NCBI GenBank assembly: GCA_023512835.1
Contig: CM042092.1
Coordinates: forward strand, 26,795,543 to 26,859,542
DNA from: Taxillus chinensis
Lineage: Eukaryota; Streptophyta; Magnoliopsida; Santalales; Loranthaceae
DNA: 64,000 nt
Direction of reading: 5' to 3'
The position numbers were made by a program, and so were the translations under genes. The notes under the pieces are model-generated. The model did not search any database, was not told where the DNA came from, and was given only the letters and a program-made list of their open reading frames with translations. Positions 32,926 through 43,396 of the stretch are shown here, piece by piece (the first letter of the stretch is position 1; the number at the start of each line of letters is the position of its first letter).

Positions 32926-35700
32926 CTAGGAATTGTAAGGCTTACAGTACTTGAAGATCTTAGTTGCTGCCTGCTCCCTTAGTCGCTTAGGCTGTTCTTT
33001 AGTACACATAAAAAAGTAATTCCAGTTAGGATCATACTTCAAATGGTTCCTAATAAAGTAGCAGACATAGGCTCCGCAGCTTTCTCCGTCAGGTTGTTGG
33101 GGAACTTCTCTTTTGCTCAGAATTGTCGAGTTGAGAAGAGCATTGGGAGGCAGAGGAGGTTGACCAATTGATTCGAAGAGTCCACTCCGTCTGACAGCAT
33201 CTGACAGAGTCCGAAGAAGTGGTCCAAGTTGGCTTCTTCTCATTTGGTGTCCCATAACCTGATGGGAGTCATGCAAAACAACTCTCCTATCCTTGATAGA
33301 GAAAACTGCTAGCATGTGATGAGGAGTGCTAATCCTGTATGGAATGAGAATAGTTGTAAGATCTTTCCATGGCTTACTGTTCTCAGCTATTCCATTAATG
33401 AGGGTCTGAAGGAAGTCCATTTCAGGAAGGTAGTGATCAAGCCAACAAGGTAGGATATCGATCAGATGCTCTTCCTGGTACATGGTGGGGAACAACCTCA
33501 TCTCTTCCTTCACTGCCAAGGTAAAGTTGTCAATGTCCTCAGTGGAGAACTGTCCTTTCTTCGACAGTAAGGTGCTTATGTTGTCAGGGGAGAAAGGAGA
33601 CAGAGATGACAAAAACCTTTTTGGGGTAGAGGGAGCAGCACTCGCATATGCTAACATGGCTGCATGTACACGCCCATCTGTATCATATGGGTCCAGTTCC
33701 GCGTATGATGGGAGAAACGTGACTTACGGAGCCTGAGCGGATGAGGAGGGAGCTGCAGTAGAGGAGCTGGGGTAGTCAAAAGGAGCTGGAGCAGCACTAG
33801 ATGGTCCAGAGAAGCGACTGTGTTTGGGAACCGGGAGGCCCGGAGGAAGAGTAAGTGCAGGTCTTCGGCTGGGAACGTCAATAGTAGCAGGAGCAGTAGT
33901 GGAAGGGGATGGATCAGATGGGGCGTTCTCCCCCTGTTTGGCAGATTAGCGAGGAGGGCGAGAGGGACGACCCACAACCTGAGTTAGATCCCGAACGGAA
34001 GTTGATAGACTCGAAAGAGATTAAACAATAAGGTCCAGCTTCCGATTTAGTGAGAGAGAGGAGTTGGAGAGAGCAGAAAGGATCTGGGTCCTGATTTCAT
34101 CAACTTTATCAGTAATGACCTGGGCCCGGGATCGATTATCCTCCGCAATACGATCTAGCTGAGCTGAGACTGTAGCTTCAGACAGAATTGTTGCAAAAGA
34201 CGCATGCCCAAGGCCAAAATCAGGAGCCTTTGATGACTCCCCGGCATATAGGGGTGCAGGAGTGCGCAGGGCGGAGAAGTCAGCAGTTGGAGAGAACAGT
34301 GGGGGAACAGCAACACTAGCAGGTGTAGCGGAGCCGCTTTTACTAGAGAAGTCAATGATGGGAATGTCCGCAGGAGTGGAGGGACTAGCCTCAGCAGGGA
34401 TAGGAGTCCGTGCGTCATGAGCAGGTCCGGAAGAGGCAGCAGCAGTTTGAGGTGCGGCCTGAAGCAGAGACGGCATTAGAAAGCCATGTTTAGAGTTCCA
34501 AACAATCATGGCCTCCGAGGTTTGGGTATGTTTGGTGTAATACACCCGGAGAGCAGATTTAGGGATGTCTGCAGTGTGAGCTAGACTAAAACGTAGCCAG
34601 CAGTCAGTCAGAATGTTGGTAGGAAGATGGTCGAGGTAGTCTTGAGGGTCAACAATGCTTGCTGGAGAGGCGGCTGGAGGAGAGGTAAGTATGTCAGCGA
34701 TGACAGCAGCAACAGCGACAGTCACCGAAGAGGTGGGTGCGAGAGTATCAGCAGCAGCAGCAGCAGGAGGGATAGAGACAGGGGCATCAGCAGGAGGGGC
34801 TGAAGAAACAGTCTCATGATGAAGCGGCTGAGAGGGCCCTGTAGCATCAGAAGGAGCAGCACGAATGCTGTGCTGCGAACCGCGGGAGCGTGCCAGAGCG
34901 GCAACGGAGCGGATGTGGGAAGACCGGTGTGTAGAGCTAACCTCGTGACCCGAACTAGGGGCGGGGTCACCAATGGAACTATCTTGATGTTCCGATACAA
35001 CAACGCGTGCACGAGAGACAGGAGGATGGCAGATAGTGAGTGTCCCATCGGAGGTGAGATGACGAAAGTAAAAGTTTTGCGGGAAGGGAATCGTCAACTG
35101 GTCCTGGAAGTGCACGGGACGTAGATGTCTAAAAATTTGTGAGAGAATCCGTCCGAAAGATGAATTCCGTTTGCTGTTCCACATCACCCGAAATAAAAAA
35201 TCGCCCCAGTCAAGAGGCAATTGCTCAAAAACCACGTACATCGCCAGGAGCAAATCGTATAGGACTGAGTCAAGAGCCGTAGAGCGAGCCAGTAAGCACC
35301 GGATGAGTATGGTGGCCATACAGCAATAAGGGCCTTGAAAAGACTTCAGCTTGTATTCCTTCACCTTGGAGGGACATCCCATGGCGGTAGCCATGGTTTG
35401 AGCACTCGGCCTGTAATCACTGCCGATTGGGAAATGGAAGACGTCACGAATCACTTGAGGAGTGATCTTAACGGGTTGACCTCGGATACCAGAGACAATC
35501 GACTGGTCACTGGATTCGAAGTGCTCATAGAAAGTCCGGACGTTTGAAATGAGAAGATCAGCCGGGGCAGAGACGATGTCGAGGAGACCACTGGAGGCTA
35601 GTAAGGAGCGAACCTCGTCGAGCCAGGTAGAAGGGTCGGAAATGCCAGCCCAGTTGACAAGATGGCTAGGAACAACGCTGTAGAGAGTGGGAGATGCCAT
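32926..35700 (-). pseudogene. Extra retrotransposon gene: N-terminal transposon-type domain plus Ulp1/C48-like protease
   Basis: From ATG at 35700 the frame is open for 559 codons to a TAA at 34021; an alternative upstream ATG is at 35814. After that stop the same frame continues, with two more stops near 33948 and 33733, into the open 243-codon stretch 33657-32926. I read this as one gene of about 925 codons with three nonsense changes. The N-terminal 230 residues (VRTFYEHF, VSGIRGQPVKITPQVIRDVF) resemble domains annotated as putative plant transposon protein; this is by eye. A Pro/Ala/Ser-rich linker and a short helix with VITDKVDEIRTQI follow. The C-terminal part has the C48 catalytic set: His in TPHHMLAVF, Asp in LHDSH, Gln and Cys in VPQQPDGESCGAYVC (residues 114, 130, 188 and 194 counted from the Met at 33657). 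C48 enzymes cleave SUMO or related proteins; the substrate here is unknown. Confidence 0.78.
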
Positions 35701-37405
35701 TGGAATTTGAAGATTTGAGGAGAAAGAAGGGGAGATCTTGGAGAATCGAGAGCAATGAGGGTTTAGGGTTCTGAGTAGTGAAAGCGATAGCCTCGCGCTC
35801 GCGTGAGAGTTCAATATAAATAGGACCCGTTCCGTGGAAGCCAGCGGGTCTCGGGGTTAAGCGAGATGAGCAATGATCCGCCTGACAATCTGATGTCATT
35901 AGACTTGATGTGTTAGCGCCGTCGAGTATACTGATGACGTGGCGGCCGTGCTAACCATGCAATAATGACAGCTGTATGCATACTGCCGAATTTTGAAAAG
36001 AAAAATTATCGGGCTCGAGACGTGCATTTAATGAACCATCATTATTCTTCCTCAAAAAGATGCGATGAAAGATAATCACTTGGTTTATCGCGAATTGAGA
36101 AGTTCAAGAGTCAGAAGGAATTAAATCGACTCTCATCCGGGCTAGATATTGTCTGTGTGAACTATATCCAGATGATAGACAAACTGACTCCATAATAAGA
36201 AAGTACTGAAGAAGAAGATTCCTTTGCTGTCTTGAAGTCAGAATAGAAAAGAAGTACCATAACACTTCAAATCCGAGACATCAGACTTAATATAGCAATG
36301 AAGTGTAAAGGAGATCTGAACCTATAACTTCATAAAGTTTAAACTAAAAGAACAAAAGACTTAACAGGTTGAGTTAGTACGGATATGGAACAAATGGTCT
36401 AAGTAAAAACATCATAATCCGAACTAAGAAGAAATAGAACTTATGCATATGAAAGAATAGTAACAAAACACATACAGGAATTATGATCAGTTTACTGAAG
36501 AAAATGCATATGACAAATGATAAATACATAAGTTCATTTTGGTCAACATAGCAAATCCTTCATACTGACAGTGGTAGCTAAGATTAATTAATTCTATATG
36601 AATTTATTCAACCAAGGATTCATGAGTGAGCATGAAAGAAAGAACACATGTTGGATGAGTAAACAGTTTGATTGTAATTGCTAAGATGCAAAAGGTGAAG
36701 AAGAAAGACACACTATCACGCCACAATTCCGATTCAACAATGCATATCCAGTCAGATCGACAAGTGAGAGTTTGGAGGGAGGAGTATCCGAGACATATCG
36801 GGGGTTTAGACATTTGCTCCCCCTTAGATCGTGCGATCCTCTCGAGGAAGAACTCCCCCTCAGATAGACAGCCAGGAAAGAGGTCACGAGACATATAATG
36901 AGGGTATTACTTGATTAATAGGTAAAGCATTTTCTCCCCCTTAGACCATGCGATCCTCTCGATGGACATTTCCTGCTTGGAATGATTCGCTAGAAAATGC
37001 TATCTATCCTTAATAAAACTCCACTTGCAGAGCTGATCCGACTGCAACAATGAAGGCAACCACCAGACATTCCGAGCTAACCCTTTTCCATTCGTCAACA
37101 GTGCATGTTAGAAATTCCAGTCAAAATGAGAAATCATTAAACATGTGGTGATGGATGAAATAATAAGTCATGAAGTCCTAAGGAGGTTTTATTCATATAA
37201 TGTTAATTATGTTTGCTTTACCGCACTGCAGTCTAGAGACACAAGCATCCTCCCAAAATGAAAAATGAGATTAATATCAGAAGCATGAAGCAAGTCAATC
37301 AGTAAAGACCTATCATCGTTAAGCACAGTATAAGTCTTGCACTTTCAATGAATACACAATGCATGTTCTGAAGAAAAACTACTGTTGAGTAATTTAAATG
37401 AGAAG
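35701..37405 (-). other. Spacer between RNase H and the extra gene, with purine tracts
   Basis: No gene is seen. On the minus strand three polypurine words resemble the real polypurine tract: CTAAGGGGGAGCAAATG (about 36812-36826), GAGGGGGAGTT (about 36851-36861) and CTAAGGGGGAGAAAATGC (about 36929-36944). The first and third are preceded by the same TCGAGAGGATCGCA or TCGAGAGGATCGCATGG phrase, so a unit of about 115 bp seems duplicated. Just upstream of the extra gene (35701-35830) are a TATTTATA box and an AACCCTAAACCC telo-box-like stretch. Confidence 0.6.
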
Positions 37406-38115
37406 TTAAGCAGAAAAGTCAAGCATACCTAGTCTTAAGAGTAGTTCAGAGAATCTTGCATCAGGTAGGGGCTTTGTAAGTATGTCCGCTAGTTGATCTT
37501 CAGTTGCAACATGTTCCAAAGATATATGCTTTTTGAGAACATGGTCGCGAATGAAGTGATACCTGACCTCAATGTGCTTAGTCTTTGGGTGCATGACAGG
37601 ATCGTTGCTGATTGCAATTGTACTTGTGTTGTCGCAGTAGAGTGAAACGGATGTCATGTTGAAACCATAGTCGGTAAGTTGACTTTGCATTCAGAGAAGC
37701 TGTGCGTAGCAACTCCCAATAGCTATTTATTTCGCCTCAGCAGTAAAGGTTGATACAGAATTCTGCTTCTTACTGAACCATGAAATTAATCTGTTTCCAA
37801 GGAACTGACACGTACCACTTGTGCTTTTCCTGTCAATGCGACACTCGACGAAGTCAGTATTAGAATATCCGAATAAAGTGAAGTTGGACTCCTTTGGATA
37901 CCAGAGTCCCAAATTCACGGTCCCTTTGAGATACCTTAATATCCATTTGACGTGAAGCATATGCGACTCTTTGGGATTTGCTTGATATCTTGCACAGATG
38001 CAAGTTGCAAACATAATGTCCGGGCGACTTGCTGTAAGGTACAGTAAGGATCCTATCATCCCTCTGTACTCAGTCACATTTGTTGGAAACATAGGATTTG
38101 ATGAAGCTTCCAAAT
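37406..38115 (-). pseudogene. Copia RNase H and C-terminal reverse transcriptase fragment
   Basis: The frame from 38115 reads EYRGMIGSLLYLTASRPDI, YLKGTVNLGLWYP, GYSNTDFVECRIDRKSTSG and SWFSKKQNSVSTFTAEAK, then two stops, then SLYCDNTSTIAISNDPV, KHIEVRYHFIRDHV and EDQLADILTKPLPD. These are the final landmarks of copia polyproteins. The first catalytic Asp segment reads NTDF where SDADWAG-type is expected. Upstream of about 38115 the homology stops at a minisatellite. Confidence 0.88.
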
Positions 38116-38931
38116 TATAGTCTAAGTCTGGAGACTCAAAGAACCGAAGGTCGTAGGGTCGAAGAGTCGTAGTTCGTAGAAGTAAAACTGTCACAGGACA
38201 CATTGGCGGGAGGCTCGCAGACTCGTAGGGTCTGGAGACTCGAAGCAAGATGGTGATAGAACATCTGCTGACTCGTAGATCTAGGGTCGAAGGTCGTAGA
38301 GTCGTAGTACGGAAAAAAGAGAGTTACTATAAGCATCGACAAGTTCGGAGACTCGTAGAGTCGAAGAATTCTAAAAAACACTAACCAATGCTAAATGACT
38401 CGTAGACTCGCAGCCTGTAGAACTGTAGAGTCCCTAAAAACATTTAAGTCAATTAACAGAACTTAAACTACTACTAGACTCGAAGACTCATAGAGTCGTA
38501 GAGTCGAAGCCTTCGAACACTGTTAATAAAATAGGACTCATAGACTCGCAGATTGAAAGTCGTAGAGTTGAAGCCTTCGAGCGGTGTTAAGAAAACAGGA
38601 CTCGTAGACTCGTTGGTTGAAAGTCGTAGAGTCGAAACCTTCGAACATTGTTAAGGAAACAGGACTCGTAGACTCATAGGTTGAAGGTTGAAGAGTTAAT
38701 GCTATAAAGACTGGCAAACAAATGAAACTATAACTCAAGGGTCGTAGAGTCGTAGAGTCGTAGGCTCAAGGGATACAGTCATTATAAATAAATTGCCAAA
38801 CTTCCAGACTCAGAGATCGATGGCTGAGAGTTGTAGCTGAAGGGTCGTAGCCATACAGAAATTCAGTTTATGAGCCTCTGCGAAAGACTAAGGAAGAAAA
38901 GCGAAGTTTAAGACTCGTAGATGTTGGTCCC
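38116..38931. repeat. GACTCGTAG minisatellite with a 64-bp higher-order unit
   Basis: The words GACTCGTAGA, AGTCGTAGAGTCGAAG and variants repeat throughout. Near the centre a clean 64-bp period is visible: GGACTC...AAACA units start at 38534, 38598 and 38662. It abuts copia RNase H/RT on the left and an LTR at 38932 on the right. It has no coding content; frames such as 38136-38381 are products of the repeat. Confidence 0.88.
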
Positions 38932-40209
38932 TAGTAGCCTAGAGGGGGGTGAATAGGCTAAAATCAAAACTCTTTCCTCTCACAGGTACATCACAATCTG
39001 GTTAAAAGATATAGAATCAGTGCGAAAGATAACTAGATAGTGGAAGTATTTTACTTTATTATCTAATGATAATTACAACAAAATAAGCAGCAATTACAGC
39101 TGATTACAATAGCACTCAGTTTTACAGTTACACACACAGGCATTTATAATCTTTTTGAGCTCTTATGTTACAACCTCTCTAGCTCACTATTCTTATAAAT
39201 ATACACAGTTTGGTATTTATAGACATCCTATGAATCTATCTTGGAACTGTATATCCCGAGCACTGTGCAACATTAAGTTCTTCTCGGAAAATACTTCTGC
39301 TTTAACTGCTACGGATGTGGAGTTCAAAATATTGGAAGCATAAGTGAATTGAATTACTTCGCTTGATTCCAATTGCATTTGGGACTGCATCCACATCTTC
39401 AAGTGCTCCACGTGTAAGATAATTTAGATCTTTAATGAGTTTGTCTTACATTGGAACATAACGAGTTGATATCATAAATGCGGTATGGATAAGTTGAAGT
39501 AGCGTCTTTTTAGTCCGGTGTAGATTTTCTTACTCCGTATCAACAAAGCTCGGATCCTTACTCCGTGTCAGTTATTGCTTACTCCGTGTATGTGAAGTCC
39601 TGAAATTCTTATTCCGTGTCAGCGCTTTCTTACTCCGCAGGAGGTAGATATGCGGAATCCTTATTTAGCATCAGCGCTTCCTTACTCAGCATGAGTTCCT
39701 TACTCCGCTTGAGTAATGATTCAGATTCCTTATTCCGCATCAGTTGTCCTTACTCCGCAACGGTTGTCCTTACTCCGCATCAGTGACAGACTCGGATTTC
39801 ATAGTCCGTGTCTTTATTTCCTTGCTTCGGTGGAGTGACAACTTCGATTCGTTCTTTGCAACAAGTCTCTCTTACTCCGTGTGAGTTGTAGACTCGGAAT
39901 CTTACTCTGCATCACTTGACATGGTCTAGTTGAAAGTTAGACGCGGGTTCCTTGGTCATTTTGTCAAGTGATTACTCTTCACGAAAGATCCTTACTCCGG
40001 ATGATACCTTGGTTATGTACCAAGTGAATGACGACACTCACGATGATCCGGATCAGGATTATGTATCATGTCCTTAGCTTTGTCCTTATGAGAGTAGGTC
40101 CGGATTAAAGTTTTATCTTCTGTACAGACTAAGAATAAACATGGAATATTTCAAATCAAATTACATAGGGTTTGATATGCATCATCCAAATTCTGGGTTT
40201 GATCCAACA
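38932..40209 (-). mobile_element. 3' LTR of a second SIRE-like element
   Basis: This 1278-bp LTR has the same ends as 31482-32784. On its high-coordinate side lies ATTGGGGGAGAT (minus strand), a polypurine tract, so it is a 3' LTR. On its low side there is the minisatellite and no primer site, so it is not the 5' LTR of element 1. About 14 CTTACTCCG-type words lie at 39530-40000. Confidence 0.85.
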
Positions 40210-40349
40210 ATCTCCCCCAATATGGATATGCCAAACCCTTTGTAATCTGATCCGGTTAGGCAGCAAGAAATACACAGAGTTAAGGATAAGCAAAAACATT
40301 TCCACTAATATGTCAGCAAGAATACATTAAGCCTTAGTACAGATGAAAC

Positions 40350-41045
40350 TTATGGTACATATGGCTTACTATATTTAAAGATCATTCTTGTTGCATGCTC
40401 TCGTAGCTTCATCGTCTGCTTACTGGTGAATTTGATGACATTGTTCCAGTTGTCATCAAATGTAATAACTGATTTCAGGAAGAAGCAGACGAAGGCTCCA
40501 CAGCTGTTTCCATCGGGCTGCTGAGGCACATTCTTCTTGTTCCGGATCGCCCCTGCAAGTATTTCATCTTGACCAAGAGGAGGTAGATCCAAATCTTCGT
40601 AAAGAGTACTCTGTCTGATTACATCAAACAAAGTTTGAACGAGGCTCCTCATTTGATTTCTTCTAATCTGGTGGTCATCAAGGGGATGAGAATCAATAAG
40701 TATGATTCTCTTCTCTTTGATCAGAAATACATTTAGCATGAAATGTGGGGAGTTAACCCAGTAAGGGATGAAGACGGTAGACAGAGTTCTCCAGGGTCTG
40801 CTGTTTTCAGTTGTACCATTGATGTAGGAATGAATGGTGTCCACAGAAGGAAACTGGTCCTCAGCCCAACAAGGTAGAATGTCAAAATCATGGCCTTCCT
40901 CAAGTAAAGAGGGGAGCAACCTCATTTCCATTTTTATTGCCAGGGCGTAGTTGTCAATGTCATCAGTGGAGAATTATCCCTCCTTAGACAACAAGGTTCG
41001 GATGTCATTAGGTTCGAATGTCAAGATCTTCATCATGCATTGAGG
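40350..41045 (-). pseudogene. Second copy of the C48-like protease gene (C-terminal part)
   Basis: The open frame 40931-40350 and its upstream continuation to about 41045 (one stop, before FSTDDIDNY) parallel the C-terminal 240 residues of the gene at 32926-35700. The catalytic set is again complete: His in SPHFMLNVF, Asp in LIDSHP, Gln and Cys in VPQQPDGNSCGAFVC. Protein identity between the copies looks moderate by eye, so they have been separate for some time, yet spacing and active site are kept. The gene ends about 140 bp before the LTR, as in copy 1. Its N-terminal part is cut off at about 41045 by gypsy sequence. Confidence 0.82.
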
Positions 41046-41247
41046 TAGTTAACCTTGTTGTTTTGTTTGTTGTGCTTATGGTTGTTAATATTTTTGTGTG
41101 AATTGTTTTGTTGATTGGTTACCTTGTTTGTGGGTGTTGTTTTGTTTATCTTGTTAGTTAGAGCTATCCTTTTGTTAGCCGGGGGAGTACTACCTCATAG
41201 TGGCTGACTTGTCTTTTCGAGGACGAAAAGTCCTAAGGTGGGGAGGC
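41046..41247 (+). other. Tail of a Tekay-like element with polypurine tract
   Basis: The sequence ends CGAGGACGAAAAGTCCTAAG and GTGGGGAGGC, immediately before an LTR start TGTAAAGGCCCG. The same phrase (GAGGACAAAAAGTCCTAAGG) stands before the LTR at 30482 on the minus strand, so this is the 3' end of an element interior with its polypurine tract. Confidence 0.75.
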
Positions 41248-41884
41248 TGTAAAGGCCCGTACCTGTGTTAGGCCCGAATAGAGTTTGGAATATTTCTTCG
41301 GCAGTGTGGCCTGAGCCTAAGCGTTGAGTTATTATTAATATTATTTTAATATTCGGGTTTGTTGATGTGCGTTATTATTATTATAATTATTTTAATATTT
41401 TGGGTCTATAATTATTATGATGTTAATATTATTAAATATTATTATTTAAATATTTAAGTTGTTACATTGGAAATATTATTGTTACTACAAATATTTTAAT
41501 ATTGAGATGGTAAATATTGATTATAACGTTATTAATTGTTAAAATGGATTATTATTATTATTATTATTATTACAATTTATATTATTGTTATTATTATTAT
41601 GATTAATAAATTGGTATAAAAGGAGGAGTTAGGGTAGAAACCCTACATTCCGTTTGGTGCACAGATTTGACAGAGAGGCGCAGAAGGGTTTGAAGTAACT
41701 GTTCAATCAACCTTTCCAAACGAAATCCAGGTAGGTGATTTTCGATTATTTGTTATCTGGTGGCATGAACACGGAGTTAGAATTTTGTATCTGTTGATTT
41801 TATGGGTCTGGATACGCATTGATTGTTTTAATACACTCGGAAGTGTATTTGGCGTTCGGCGTTGCGTCGTGTCGAGGATGCTAT

Positions 41885-41995
41885 AGCGCGTCATCGGCGT
41901 TGGGTTCAGGCGGCGTCACGGGCGACGGTTTCAGGCGGCGTCACAGGCGACGGTCTCAGGCGGCGTCACGGGCGACGGTCTCAGGCGGCATCGGG
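41885..41995. repeat. GC-rich tandem repeat in LTR, three to four copies
   Basis: Units of about 34 bp with GGCGGCGTCACGGGCGACGG and TCTCAGGC recur. The Arg/Ala-rich frames over it are a by-product. Confidence 0.85.
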
Positions 41996-43396
41996 GGTGC
42001 TGGTTGAAGCGCCACGGCCGGACTGTCGAGTCCTCGCGCGCCCGTGGAGATGTGTTGGAAGGGGAGAGCGGGAGTGGGCGTGGTGTCGGCGTCGGCGTGG
42101 GCGTGGCGTGGGCGTCTGCGCAGAAGAGAAGGGGAGCCGCCGTTTGTGCGCTGGATCGGAGGGGGCAGCGCTGGGTGCCGTTGCCCCCGCAAGCCCACCA
42201 AACCTAGCGTTGGTGGGCGGCTGCTGCACGCGCGTGTGTATAATATTTATAATTATATATATAGTTATTTATTAAATATATATATATATATGTATGTAAA
42301 TGATGCTTAATATTCTTTTTAGCTGAAGATGTAAGCACTTATATATATATTATTTGGGATTTTTGTTATGACGTTGGAATTATTTAGATTTTCATGAATA
42401 TTTTTGTTAGTTGATATGTTAAAAACACTGTGGGGCTTATTATCATAGTGTGAATAATTTTTTTTTTGAAAAAAATTATTATTAAGCTTGATATGATCAA
42501 TTTGGCATCTAAAAACAAAATTATTATCTACACTGTGATATCATCAATTTGACATTAAGAATTTTATCTGTGGCTTGATATTAATTGTTAGATAACCACA
42601 CATGCATTTACACATATGTATAGATTGTGGTTCGTTACTATTGGTTTGATGAACTAATTGTGATAGATTAATGTTATTTAATATGTGTGTAAGTTCTGCG
42701 ATAAAATTAGTTGGGTTAACCGTGGGTCCCACATAAGGCTGGCAAGTGGCCGCAGGTCCCCTATGTGGCTGGTTAGCCCAGGTCCCATATGTGGCAGGTT
42801 GTCATTAGGGACACCATTGGTCCCACATATGGCAGTCTGGTAGTGATCTGTGTTCCCTGGAGTTGGTAGCGGGAATTCCATGGTTTACCAACGTGAGCCT
42901 TAAATGAGATGTAATGGTTTGTGTTTGGATGGTATTTATTTGTGTTGGAATGTGACACTACACAAGCACATGCATACACCGATCATATAGACCTAGGAAC
43001 TTGAGTAAGGGATAGTGGAGATGGGAGTCACCTACTGGGCACTCGTGCTCATCTTACTTTATTTCTTTTTTTTTTCTCCCACAGGTCGTAGGGAGTAGCT
43101 GGTGGAGTCATAGCAGAGCTGGTTGGAGCATTTTCAGTGTAGGGTTCGATTTGTGGACTTATTTTTTTTACCTTTGATTATTTATTTTCCGGACATGGGT
43201 CTATGACAGTTGTATTAACTCGGATAGCTGGACCCTGTTACTTTGTGTTATGGGTGTTAAATGAATTCAGTAGTAATGATTGCACTGATAATCATTGTTT
43301 GATTGCATGTATCTGGATCATTGGTAGGTACAATGCTACCCCGTTGTAGTATTGTACAGGAGTGGGTCAGTCTCCAACCCCTCGGCCCCTGGAGTA

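Larger units (their letters stand above)
31482..38115 (-). mobile_element. SIRE/Maximus-like copia element carrying an extra protease gene, 5' part lost
   Basis: On the minus strand: the end of reverse transcriptase and RNase H (38115-37406), a 1.7-kb spacer with several polypurine words, a long extra gene (35700-32926), the polypurine tract ATTGGGGGAGAT and the 3' LTR (32784-31482). Gag, protease, integrase and most of the reverse transcriptase are missing; at about 38115 the sequence passes into a minisatellite. A long gene between pol and the 3' LTR is what SIRE/Maximus elements show, where it is called envelope-like. Here the gene ends in a C48-type protease domain. It is inserted in the integrase of a Tekay-like element. 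Confidence 0.82.

Noticed and set aside
32926..35700. Interpretation as an ordinary host SUMO-protease gene
   Set aside because: It lies between copia RNase H and the polypurine tract, and a second copy has the same place beside another LTR.
38932..40209. This LTR as the 5' LTR of the SIRE-like element at 31482
   Set aside because: No primer binding site lies at its inner edge (38931), while a polypurine tract and a protease gene lie on its other side.
41862..42275. 137-codon Arg/Gly-rich frame
   Set aside because: It lies in an LTR over a GC-rich tandem repeat and overlaps equally open frames on both strands.
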